NCBI GenBank assembly: GCA_022616575.1
Contig: JAKEEN010000286.1
Location: forward strand, 1 to 5,795
Origin: Flammeovirgaceae bacterium
Lineage (GTDB): Bacteria > Bacteroidota > Bacteroidia > Cytophagales > Cyclobacteriaceae
DNA length: 5,795 nucleotides
Direction of reading: 5' to 3'
Shown here: piece after piece, positions 1 through 5,795 of the stretch
Numbering within the stretch: the stretch's first letter is position 1
Layout of the letters: the number at the start of each line of letters is the position of its first letter
The notes under the pieces: model-generated
Told to the model about the DNA's origin: nothing
What the model saw: the letters and a program-made list of their open reading frames with translations, nothing else
Databases searched by the model: none
Made by a program: the position numbers and the translations under genes

Positions 1-213
1 CCCCAGGGGCATCAATTGTTTGAAGGAATTGTTGAGGGTACAATCTTGCAAGAAAGAAGAGGATCAATGGGCTTTGGGTATGATTCAGTTTTTCTGCCGG
101 ACGGGTACACAAAAACATTTGCCGAAATGACTATTGCGGAAAAGAATCAAATCAGTCACCGTGCTCGTGCTATCGCGAAACTTGCAGAATATCTTTCCAA
201 CAATGCTCTGTAA
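1..213 (+). CDS. rdgB: Non-canonical purine NTP pyrophosphatase (RdgB/HAM1 family), 3' part only
   Basis: The frame is open from base 1 and ends at TAA 211-213, giving 70 residues: roughly the last third of a protein usually near 195 residues. The family hydrolyses dITP/ITP and XTP to the monophosphate and pyrophosphate, keeping deaminated purines out of DNA and RNA in the cytoplasm. Visible family marks are the EGTI strand (about residues 12-15), the GS-GFGYD-F-P block (21-33, with FGYD at 25-28), KTFAEM (38-43), the EK pair (47-48) and SHRARA (52-57), in the same order as the C-terminal half of E. coli RdgB. The TTG at 16-18 is an internal codon, not a start, because the homologous sequence continues upstream of it out of the window. 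udk begins 17 nt after the stop, so the two genes probably share a transcript. No frameshift is seen in the visible part. Confidence 0.92.
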   Translation, partial: PQGHQLFEGIVEGTILQERRGSMGFGYDSVFLPDGYTKTFAEMTIAEKNQISHRARAIAKLAEYLSNNAL

Positions 214-230
214 TCTCTATTTTTGAGCGC

Positions 231-860
231 GTGAAACCTATTTATACCATTGGCATAACGGGCGGGAGTGGCTCTGGCAAAACATTCTTTTTAAAAAGCC
301 TGGCCAGTCATTTTACCGAAACAGAACTATGCCTTGTTTCACAAGACAACTACTACCGCGAGCGACATCTGCAACGGGAAGATAATCAGGGAGTAAAAAA
401 TTTTGATCTACCCGAAGCAATAGAAAAAGACCGATTCGTTGAAGATATCAAAAAAATAAAGAAGGGTGAGTCAGTTATATTAAAGGAGTATGTCTTTAAT
501 AATCCGGCTGCAACCCCGTCTATAATTGAGATCAAGCCGGCTAAAATTCTCATTATTGAAGGATTGTTTGTTCAGTATTTTACTGAGATAGATCAGGAGC
601 TCGACCTAAAAGTTTTCATCGAGGCAAAAGATTATATTAAACTCAGCCGCAGAATTATCAGGGATAATGAAGAACGCGGGTATGATCTCAGCGATGTAAT
701 TTATCGCTATCATCACCATGTAATGCCCGTTTATGAGAGCCTTATTGAGCCTTTAAAACATCAGGCAGATTTAGTGGTGCCAAACAATGCCCGCTTCGAA
801 AAAGCTCTTGAAACCCTTGTTTTGGCTATAAAAGCCAAATTAAATGGCTTGTCAGTCTAA
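231..860 (+). CDS. udk: Uridine kinase (uridine monophosphokinase)
   Basis: This 209-residue protein has the usual length for bacterial Udk. The enzyme phosphorylates uridine (and usually cytidine) to UMP/CMP with ATP or GTP in pyrimidine salvage. A P-loop, GGSGSGKT, lies at residues 11-18 right after the first beta strand. DNYY at 39-42 and NFDLPEAI at 57-64 match the nucleoside-binding region of the family; IIEGLF at 108-113 is the Walker-B-like strand; RRIIRDNEERGYD at 140-152 is the lid with its conserved arginines. The start is GTG: no ATG, GTG or TTG lies in frame in the short gap after rdgB, and GTG places the P-loop at the normal distance from the N terminus. There is no convincing Shine-Dalgarno sequence, which is usual in Bacteroidota. 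It sits between rdgB and a small membrane-protein gene whose longest frame overlaps its last 17 nt. Related P-loop kinases such as phosphoribulokinase or pantothenate kinase are less likely given the DNYY and lid motifs. Confidence 0.87.
   Translation: MKPIYTIGITGGSGSGKTFFLKSLASHFTETELCLVSQDNYYRERHLQREDNQGVKNFDLPEAIEKDRFVEDIKKIKKGESVILKEYVFNNPAATPSIIEIKPAKILIIEGLFVQYFTEIDQELDLKVFIEAKDYIKLSRRIIRDNEERGYDLSDVIYRYHHHVMPVYESLIEPLKHQADLVVPNNARFEKALETLVLAIKAKLNGLSV
821..850 (+). promoter_or_regulatory. Two mutually exclusive small hairpins at the udk / unknown-gene junction (candidate)
   Basis: TTTGGCT (821-827) pairs perfectly with AGCCAAA (833-839) around a 5-nt loop. AAGCCA (832-837) can instead pair with TGGCTT (845-850) around a 7-nt loop. 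The two share the middle segment, so only one can form at a time, and the second buries part of the ATG at 844-846. There is no T-run, so this is not an intrinsic terminator. It could tune translation of the downstream frame, but the stems are short, lie inside codons of udk, and may be chance. Confidence 0.2.
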
Positions 861-1260
861 TGAGAAAGACCCGAATGGGAGGCTTGTAAATTTCAAGCGA
901 TTCAATACCTTTGCCCTTCTCAAAAAAAACGTGAAAAGCGAAAAATTTAGATTTGCTGTACTTGTGGTAGGCCTGTTTACGGCTCTAGCGGTTGTTTTTT
1001 CGCAGGTATTCTTTTTTGAGGCTGTTCAATTAAAAGAAAAAGCGAAAACCGAAACCTCAGGCGAAGAACGGCAATTTATTTCGGCTCCGTCATTTTCATT
1101 ACCCACGTCAACGGCTGTAGAAATCCAACACGACTTTTCATTCATCACAGAATTCTTCTTTGCAGAGAAGTCTGAAGAAGTGGTCAATGTGTCGGCACCT
1201 CTTTTACAAAAGTTCTTCAGCACCTTGTTGCAGGTGATTATATCACCTAACGCTCCCTAA
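844..1260 (+). CDS. Small single-pass membrane protein of unknown function
   Basis: I do not recognise this protein. From ATG 844 it has 138 residues: a basic N-terminal stretch (K and R between 18 and 36), one strongly hydrophobic segment at about 36-59, and a tail of about 80 residues that is probably periplasmic by the positive-inside rule. The tail begins with a charged KEKAKTETSGEER stretch (64-76), continues with a Ser/Pro/Thr-rich piece, then mixed Phe/Leu/Glu sequence, and ends in IISPNAP. No cysteine pairs, enzyme motif or clear coiled coil is visible; it does not resemble the FtsB/DivIC septum proteins. The start is uncertain: ATG 844 overlaps udk by 17 nt, while GTG 931 (codon 30), preceded by an A-rich run, gives 109 residues starting just before the membrane segment. 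The frame is real rather than a shadow because it follows udk on the same strand, fills the gap and has a coherent membrane topology. Codon use resembles its neighbours. Confidence 0.62.
   Translation: MACQSNEKDPNGRLVNFKRFNTFALLKKNVKSEKFRFAVLVVGLFTALAVVFSQVFFFEAVQLKEKAKTETSGEERQFISAPSFSLPTSTAVEIQHDFSFITEFFFAEKSEEVVNVSAPLLQKFFSTLLQVIISPNAP
883..913 (+). promoter_or_regulatory. Candidate Bacteroidota-type promoter upstream of GTG 931
   Basis: TACCTTTG at 906-913 fits the Bacteroidota -7 consensus TAnnTTTG exactly. CTTG at 883-886, 19 nt upstream, matches three of four bases of the -33 element TTTG at an accepted spacing. Transcription would begin near 920, just before the alternative GTG start at 931. 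The element is short and lies inside the longer reading frame that starts at 844, so it may be chance. Confidence 0.22.
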
Positions 1261-1293
1261 ATTTTTAAGGTCAAGCAGACCTGATTTCGCTTA

Positions 1294-1322
1294 GTCAGTC
1301 TTCGACTCCGCTCAGACTTGAC
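1294..1322. repeat. Imperfect palindrome in the spacer before secDF (REP-like candidate)
   Basis: GTCAGTCT (1294-1301) pairs with AGACTTGAC (1314-1322) as an 8-bp stem with one bulged T, around the 12-nt loop TCGACTCCGCTC. The CTTCGACTCCGCTCAG core closely resembles short palindromic intergenic sequences I know to be frequent in many Bacteroidota genomes. No T-run follows, so it is not a standard intrinsic terminator, although it is the only hairpin between the unknown gene and secDF. A second GTCAAG at 1270-1275 could also pair with CTTGAC at 1317-1322. Copy number in the genome cannot be judged from one window. Confidence 0.5.
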
Positions 1323-1334
1323 AGCTTAAATTTC

Positions 1335-1358
1335 CAAATCATCAAATTTTCAAATTAA
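1335..1358. repeat. A/T-rich run of three 8-nt CAAATNNN units
   Basis: CAAATCAT (1335-1342), CAAATTTT (1343-1350) and CAAATTAA (1351-1358) are three adjacent 8-nt units that share CAAAT. They end 6 nt before the secDF ATG. The run gives an unstructured, A/T-rich leader of the kind that helps ribosome binding in Bacteroidota, where Shine-Dalgarno sites are often absent; none is seen here. TAAATTTC at 1327-1334 is one base off the -7 consensus TAnnTTTG, but no good -33 element stands at the right distance, so I do not call a promoter. Confidence 0.35.
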
Positions 1359-1364
1359 TATAGT

Positions 1365-4300
1365 ATGCAAAACAAAGGTTTTATTATCACACTCACGGTA
1401 ATCGTAACAGCGCTTTGTTTGTACTATCTCTCTTTCACGTTTGTGTCGAGGGGTGTGCAACAAGATGCTATCGCGTATGCCACAGATGCTTCAGGTATTG
1501 TGAACCTGGGCAAGAAACAAAACTACTTAGACTCGGTTTGGAACAAGCCGGTGTATAATCTATTTGGGGCTGAGTTTACATATAAAGAAGTAAAGGATAA
1601 CGAGCTTAGTCTTGGCCTTGACTTGCAGGGCGGAATGCACGTAACACTTGAAGTTTCTCCGGTAGATATTATTCGCGGACTCAGCGGCAATGCACAGGAC
1701 TCATCATTTATTAAGGCTTTAGCCGATGCACGGTTAAAGCAGCGTAACAGTCAGGAATCGTTCACTACACTTTTTTTCGAATCGTTCAAGGAATCAAATC
1801 CAGATAAAAGACTCGCATCTATTTTTGCTAACGCATCAACACGTGGCCGCATCAATGTAAGCGATACTGACGAACAAGTAATTGAAGTAGTAGAAGCTGA
1901 GGTAGAAAGCGCCATCGGCCGCTCATACACCATTCTTAAAAATCGTATCGATCAGTTTGGTACGTCACAACCAAACATCCAGCGTTTGCCTGGCACCGGA
2001 AGAATTCAAATTGAAATTCCGGGTGCTGATAACCCGCAGCGTGTTCGCAAATTGTTGCAGGGTGTTGCGCGTCTTGAGTTCTGGGATGTAGTTGAGTACA
2101 ATACACTCAATACTTCATTCATTGCCATCAATGATTTATTAGTGAATGAACAAAAATCAAAGGCCGCTCTGACAAACGGTACTGAAGCTTCATCCGCTAA
2201 TGATCTCTCCAAGGCACTGTCAACACCAGCAACAAAAGACTCTGCTGCCTCAGAATTGGAAAAACAACTTTCAACGGCTACCGATAGTTCAGCGAAGGGA
2301 CTTGACTCTCTTCAGAATATGAATGTGTCTCCGCTATTTGCCAAAAGTAATCCTCCAGGCACTTTCCGTTATGATTTAAAAGATACCGCTGAGATCAATT
2401 CAATTTTCAGACGGGCAGAAATTCGTAACCTGTTACCTCGCAATGTAGGAGTGTACTGGGCGAACAAACCAGATAACAATTATAAAACCGGTGAAGCCAT
2501 TGAATTATATTTCTTAGACATCGGCCGCCAGGGCAAACCAAAATTAACAGGCGAAGTAATTAATGATGCGCGCCAGGATTTGGACGAGTATGCGCGCCCC
2601 GCAGTAAGCATGACGATGAATGCCGTTGGTACACGCACGTGGACAAAGATGACTGCCGATGCGGCCAATAGATCACCAAAGGGGCGCATTGCCATCGTGC
2701 TTGATAATACCGTGTATTCAGCACCTTCAGTAAATGGAGAAATCCCCAATGGTAATTCACAGATTTCAGGAAACTTTACCATTGATGAAGCAAAAGATTT
2801 AGCCAATATTTTAAAGGCCGGTTCATTACCCGCTCCGACAAAAATTGTAGAAGAAGCTATTGTTGGCCCTACACTTGGTAAGATAGCTCAAAATCAAGGG
2901 TTATTTTCGATGGCCTGTGGTCTTGCCATTGTTGTCATTTTCATGGTTGCCTATTACTCAGGCAGTGGCATGGTTGCTAACATCGCTTTGTTGTTTAACA
3001 TCTTCTTCATTCTTGGAATTCTTGCCCAGCTTAATGCAGCGCTCACGTTACCGGGCATTGCTGGTATTGTGTTAACTATGGGTATGGCAGTGGATGCCAA
3101 TGTGCTGATCTTTGAGCGTATTAAAGAAGAGATGCGTCATGGGCGCAAGCTGCGTGATGCAATCAACACAGGGTATAAGCGTGCTTTTACAACTATTTTT
3201 GACTCTAACATAACTACTTTAATTACAACTGTTTTCTTGTTTATTCTTGGACAAGGGCCGTTAAAGGGATTCGGTATTACCTTGATGGTGGGTATCATTT
3301 CTTCATTTTTCACAGCGGTTTATATATCACGAGTGATTGTTGAATGGATGGTGCGTAAAGGGGATGAAAGTAAAATTTCTTTTGAAACACCAATATCAAC
3401 TTTGGTGCGTAAGCGCAGAACGTTTGATTTTATAGGGATGCGAAAATTCAATTACATTATTTCTGGCGTTATCATTTTGATCGGGGTGGTGTTAATTGCT
3501 ATCCAGGGATTGAATTTGGGAGTTGATTTCAAAGGAGGCCGTTCGTATATAGTTTCATTCAACAAACCGGTGGTGGCCACGGATATGAAAGTTGCCCTGA
3601 GCAATGCTTTTCAAAATGCCGGTACAGAGGTAAAAACATATGGAAGTAACAATGTGGTAAAAGTTACTACCTCCTATTTGATTGATGATGACTCAGATGC
3701 AACTGATGAAAAAGTTAAGAGCTCATTAATTGGTGGAATCGAATCATTTAGCGGTAAAAAATTTGCCGAAAATGAAAGTCAACTGGATGACCAGCATTTT
3801 ATCATTGGAAGTTCATCTAAAGTTGGCGCCACCGTTGCGGACGATATCAAAGACTCGGCATGGAAGGCCTCTTTATTCTCGCTGATTGGTATCTTCATTT
3901 ACATCTTAATAAGATTTAGAAAAGTGACTTACAGTATCGGGGCCATTGTAGCAACTGTGCACGACACCATGTTTGTGTTTGCCGCATTTGCCATTGCACG
4001 GGCTTTTGGAATCAGCTTTGAAGTTGACCAGGTATTTGTTGCTGCGGTTCTTACCATTATCGGTTATTCGATTAACGACACCGTAATTATCTTCGACCGA
4101 ATCCGTGAGTATTTGGGATTAGGAACTTCGCATGACCGAAAGCAAATTTTCAACGATGCGATCAACAGCACATTAAGCCGTACATTGATTACATCAGGCA
4201 CAACCTTAATTGTGGTGGTGATATTGTTGTTGTTTGGAGGTGAAGTTTTGAGAGGATTCTCGTTTGCGCTCTTTATCGGGATTGGTGTGGGAACGTACTC

Positions 4301-4379
4301 TTCAATCTTTATTGCTTCACCTATTGTATTAGACTTTGATAATTCAACAGAAAAGAAAGCAGTTCCTGCTTCCGTGTGA
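1365..4379 (+). CDS. secDF: Fused protein translocase subunit SecDF
   Basis: This 1,004-residue inner-membrane protein is a natural SecD-SecF fusion, the usual form in Bacteroidota. It uses the ion gradient to pull Sec substrates to the periplasmic side after SecA/SecYEG. SecD half: first membrane segment at about 6-28, LGLDLQGG at 83-90, P1-domain block NPQRVRKLLQGVARLEF from 223, a Ser/Ala/Thr/Lys-rich insert at about 259-322, SVNGEI near 455, IVEEAIVGPTLG near 495, then five membrane segments from about 513 with AVDANVLIFER ending at 585. SecF half: membrane segment at about 694-716, GVDFKGG at 719-725, a periplasmic domain to about 830, VHDT at 865-868, INDTVIIFDRI from 903 and SRTLITSG from 938. 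D577, D905 and R939 correspond to E. coli SecD D519, SecF D213 and SecF R247, which are needed for ion coupling, so the motor looks intact. The start follows an A/T-rich leader; a strong terminator follows the stop. Confidence 0.97.
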   Translation: MQNKGFIITLTVIVTALCLYYLSFTFVSRGVQQDAIAYATDASGIVNLGKKQNYLDSVWNKPVYNLFGAEFTYKEVKDNELSLGLDLQGGMHVTLEVSPVDIIRGLSGNAQDSSFIKALADARLKQRNSQESFTTLFFESFKESNPDKRLASIFANASTRGRINVSDTDEQVIEVVEAEVESAIGRSYTILKNRIDQFGTSQPNIQRLPGTGRIQIEIPGADNPQRVRKLLQGVARLEFWDVVEYNTLNTSFIAINDLLVNEQKSKAALTNGTEASSANDLSKALSTPATKDSAASELEKQLSTATDSSAKGLDSLQNMNVSPLFAKSNPPGTFRYDLKDTAEINSIFRRAEIRNLLPRNVGVYWANKPDNNYKTGEAIELYFLDIGRQGKPKLTGEVINDARQDLDEYARPAVSMTMNAVGTRTWTKMTADAANRSPKGRIAIVLDNTVYSAPSVNGEIPNGNSQISGNFTIDEAKDLANILKAGSLPAPTKIVEEAIVGPTLGKIAQNQGLFSMACGLAIVVIFMVAYYSGSGMVANIALLFNIFFILGILAQLNAALTLPGIAGIVLTMGMAVDANVLIFERIKEEMRHGRKLRDAINTGYKRAFTTIFDSNITTLITTVFLFILGQGPLKGFGITLMVGIISSFFTAVYISRVIVEWMVRKGDESKISFETPISTLVRKRRTFDFIGMRKFNYIISGVIILIGVVLIAIQGLNLGVDFKGGRSYIVSFNKPVVATDMKVALSNAFQNAGTEVKTYGSNNVVKVTTSYLIDDDSDATDEKVKSSLIGGIESFSGKKFAENESQLDDQHFIIGSSSKVGATVADDIKDSAWKASLFSLIGIFIYILIRFRKVTYSIGAIVATVHDTMFVFAAFAIARAFGISFEVDQVFVAAVLTIIGYSINDTVIIFDRIREYLGLGTSHDRKQIFNDAINSTLSRTLITSGTTLIVVVILLLFGGEVLRGFSFALFIGIGVGTYSSIFIASPIVLDFDNSTEKKAVPASV

Positions 4380-4381
4380 CC

Positions 4382-4420
4382 TTAGATTATTAATTCTTTA
4401 GATTATTAATTCTTTAGAGA
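4382..4420. repeat. 16-bp tandem direct repeat between the secDF stop and its terminator
   Basis: TTAGATTATTAATTCT occurs at 4382-4397 and again, identically and without a gap, at 4398-4413. A partial third unit (TTAGA) starts at 4414 and runs into the terminator stem. The repeat is A/T-rich and lies in untranslated sequence between the convergent secDF and gldH genes. It looks like a small slippage duplication; nothing suggests a protein-binding role. Confidence 0.85.
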
Positions 4421-4452
4421 AAGCATGTCGAAAGACATGCTTTTTTATTTTT
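4417..4452 (+). terminator. Intrinsic terminator of secDF
   Basis: AAAGCATGTC (4420-4429) and GACATGCTTT (4434-4443) form a perfect 10-bp stem capped by a stable GAAA tetraloop (4430-4433). G-U and A-U pairs can extend it to 4417/4446. A T-rich tract (TTTTTTATTTTT, 4441-4452) follows on the + strand, making a classic Rho-independent terminator 37 nt after the secDF stop. On the minus strand the same hairpin lies right after the gldH stop but is followed only by TTTCTCT, so termination in that direction would be weaker. Confidence 0.92.
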
Positions 4453-4927
4453 CTGCTATAACTTTTTCCACCCGCAAACCGATAGAGAGTACACCTTGCA
4501 GTGTGTCTGTGCGCATGAATTGCTCCAGTCTTATTTTGTAATAACCTGGAGAATCAAACTGGTGGTTTTTCAACAATTCAATTTGATGTGTATAGATATC
4601 TCCCATGGCGCTGCTTCCCAATGGCTTTCCTGTTTTGGCGTCAAATAAATAGGAGGAGACAAGCTGTTTTTTTAATTCATTGCCAGTAGAGTCATGCAGG
4701 TAATACATAAAGAAAAACCGCGAGTTTGGGTAAGCACTGCTGTTGCGAAGGTTGCAGTACAGATTATACTGAGCGGTATCGGCAATATAAAACCCGTATT
4801 CTGGTAAATCATTCACCAACCATTCTTGATTCTTAAAATCAGTATTGTTCTCGTAAACTCTTGATGAGTCGCACGATGTTGAAAGAATGAAAATAAATAA
4901 AAGGACTTGGCTAAACCGGCTTGTCAT
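4445..4927 (-). CDS. gldH: Gliding motility lipoprotein GldH
   Basis: From the ATG at 4927 (reading leftward) the product has 160 residues, the normal GldH size. It opens with a lipoprotein signal: basic R4, hydrophobic core VLLFIFIL (8-15), then STSC with the lipid-bearing cysteine at 19; Ser at -3 is looser than the classical lipobox but tolerated in Bacteroidota. The mature part shows family features as I recall them: EYGFYIADTAQYNLY-NLRNS (43-63), LFDAKTGKPLG (94-104), GDIY (109-112), LEQFMR (134-139) and a C-terminal SIGLRVEK. GldH is needed for gliding in Flavobacterium johnsoniae, and gld genes are tied to gliding and type IX secretion; its exact biochemical job is unknown. The frame stays open to 5050, but a start there would add 41 basic residues before the signal peptide and overlap ricT, so 4927 is preferred. 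It begins 4 nt after the ricT stop, implying co-transcription. Its stop lies inside the secDF terminator tract. Confidence 0.9.
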   Translation of the reverse strand: MTSRFSQVLLFIFILSTSCDSSRVYENNTDFKNQEWLVNDLPEYGFYIADTAQYNLYCNLRNSSAYPNSRFFFMYYLHDSTGNELKKQLVSSYLFDAKTGKPLGSSAMGDIYTHQIELLKNHQFDSPGYYKIRLEQFMRTDTLQGVLSIGLRVEKVIAEK

Positions 4928-4931
4928 TGAT

Positions 4932-5795
4932 CTATGAAGGCTGATTGCGTGGGTTGTTTTGATTGGGGTTGCGATTGCCGCCCCTGCGCTTTTTATTTTT
5001 TTTCTTGCGCGATTTGTTCCTGAACTTCTCATCCATGGTTTCAAGATCACGATTGAGCGTAGAGATGGACTCTTTCTCAGCTACTTTATCTTCTTCTAAG
5101 GTAGCAGGTTTTTGCCCAGCCTTGTTCATCTGAAGAATTTGATTCACACGATTTACATTGAGGGGATACCAGGTGTTTTCTTCCCTATATCCAAACCACA
5201 TGATTTTACGAAAGATATCGGTCTTTTGCAGCGTTGCTTCTCCTTTTTCAGTTAACAAAGGCATTTCAATTTTAGGAATATCCTGGAGGGCCTCCATATA
5301 AGTCTCTAACTCATAGTTTAAACAGCACTTCAGCCTGCCGCATTGTCCTGACAGTTTACTTGGATTGAGAGAAAGGTTTTGATAGCGTGCTGCACTGGTT
5401 GCTACATTTTTAAAATCACTAAGCCATGTCGAGCAACACAACTCACGTCCGCAAACACCAATCCCGCCAAGGCGGCCTGCCTCCTGACGCAAACTGATCT
5501 GACGCATTTCTACCCTTACTTTAAATTCTAAAGCAAGGACTTTAATCAATTCACGAAAATCTACCCGATCATCAGCAGAGTAATAAAAAGTAACTTTGGT
5601 ATTGTCAGCCTGAAACTCAACATCCGATAATTTCATGTTCAGTTTCATGTCGCGAATAATCTCACGGCATCGATACAGGGTGGGTAGTTCACGTTTCTTT
5701 ACTTCTTCTAATTTTTCAAAATCGCGTGGCTGGGCAATCCGATATATTTTTTTGATCTCGTGGTCATCAACTATTTTTTTCTTCTGCATTTGCAG
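4932..5795 (-). CDS. ricT: RicT/YaaT-like PSP1-domain protein, 5' end outside the window
   Basis: The frame is open to the right edge, giving 287 residues to TAG at 4932-4934. Two cysteine clusters of form C-x4-CC are conserved: CGRELCC at 5445-5465 and CGRLKCC at 5334-5354, with the linking text SARYQNLSLNPSKLSGQ-type typical of the family. VEFQADNTKVTFYYSADDRVDFREL (upstream of the cysteines) is the PSP1 core. In Bacillus subtilis RicT (YaaT) joins RicA and RicF in an iron-sulfur complex that directs RNase Y mRNA processing; whether this holds in Bacteroidota is unproven. The tail, about the last 35 residues, is rich in Lys, Arg and Asn and looks disordered and possibly RNA-binding. The ATG at 5789 is probably internal: Bacteroidota members carry about 100 more N-terminal residues with a further Cys-rich segment, and homologous LQM-KKK sequence spans that ATG. 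gldH follows after 4 nt. Confidence 0.92.
   Translation of the reverse strand: MQMQKKKIVDDHEIKKIYRIAQPRDFEKLEEVKKRELPTLYRCREIIRDMKLNMKLSDVEFQADNTKVTFYYSADDRVDFRELIKVLALEFKVRVEMRQISLRQEAGRLGGIGVCGRELCCSTWLSDFKNVATSAARYQNLSLNPSKLSGQCGRLKCCLNYELETYMEALQDIPKIEMPLLTEKGEATLQKTDIFRKIMWFGYREENTWYPLNVNRVNQILQMNKAGQKPATLEEDKVAEKESISTLNRDLETMDEKFRNKSRKKKNKKRRGGNRNPNQNNPRNQPS

Noticed and set aside
1026..1223. 65-codon minus-strand frame opposite the unknown membrane protein
   Set aside because: It has no recognisable domain, no good start context, and lies opposite a more plausible frame. It appears to be a shadow.
1327..1334. TAAATTTC as a -7 promoter element for secDF
   Set aside because: It is one base off the consensus and has no acceptable -33 element 19-21 nt upstream; the region is A/T-rich, so chance matches are expected.
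2480..2806. 108-codon minus-strand frame inside secDF
   Set aside because: It lies wholly opposite highly conserved SecD sequence, with no family features. It is a by-product of codon bias, like the other minus-strand frames at 1751-1933, 2006-2212 and 2560-2760.
4928..5050. N-terminal extension of the gldH frame back to an ATG at 5050
   Set aside because: It would overlap ricT by about 120 nt and place 41 basic residues before an otherwise well-formed lipoprotein signal. The ATG at 4927 gives the normal family length and a 4-nt gap to ricT.
5787..5789. ATG at 5789 as the start of ricT
   Set aside because: The family has a longer N terminus, and the frame stays open with homologous residues to the window edge, so the gene is treated as cut by the window.
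1..5795. Possible undescribed defence, mobile or secondary-metabolite system
   Set aside because: All genes but one belong to well-known core families in ordinary arrangements, with no transposase, integrase, toxin-antitoxin pair, CRISPR repeat or phage gene visible on either strand.

Overview
The window looks like a piece of a Bacteroidota (Bacteroidetes) chromosome, most likely from the Cytophagia/Cytophagales side of the phylum. The reasons are a fused SecD-SecF protein of about 1,000 residues, a gliding-motility lipoprotein GldH directly downstream of a RicT/PSP1-family gene, A/T-rich regions upstream of starts in place of clear Shine-Dalgarno sites, and an intergenic palindrome of a type common in this phylum. 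Base composition and codon use look even throughout, with no sign of recent transfer, no mobile element, no CRISPR array and no tRNA or rRNA gene. The exact genus cannot be read from the sequence.

Layout. Positions 1-1260 (+ strand) hold a tight run of three genes: the 3' end of rdgB (house-cleaning of non-canonical purine NTPs), udk (uridine kinase, GTG start, 17 nt after rdgB) and a small single-pass membrane protein of unknown function whose reading frame overlaps the end of udk. A 104-nt spacer (1261-1364) carries an imperfect palindrome and an A/T-rich run with an 8-nt period. secDF (1365-4379, + strand) follows. It is ended by a clear intrinsic terminator at 4417-4452, preceded by a 16-bp direct repeat. 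The last part (4445-5795) is on the minus strand and converges on secDF: ricT (5' end outside the window) followed after 4 nt by gldH.

How the genes fit together. RdgB and Udk both serve nucleotide metabolism. SecDF is the ion-driven motor that helps pull Sec substrates across the inner membrane, and all three charged residues known to matter for ion coupling are visible. GldH is a lipoprotein linked to gliding and type IX secretion, so it must itself pass through the Sec system. RicT is an iron-sulfur RNA-processing factor in Firmicutes; its role in Bacteroidota is less clear.

I see no undescribed multi-gene system here. The items most worth a second look are the unknown membrane protein at 844-1260 (its start and function), the palindromic element before secDF, and the terminator whose T-tract doubles as the antisense of the last gldH codons.
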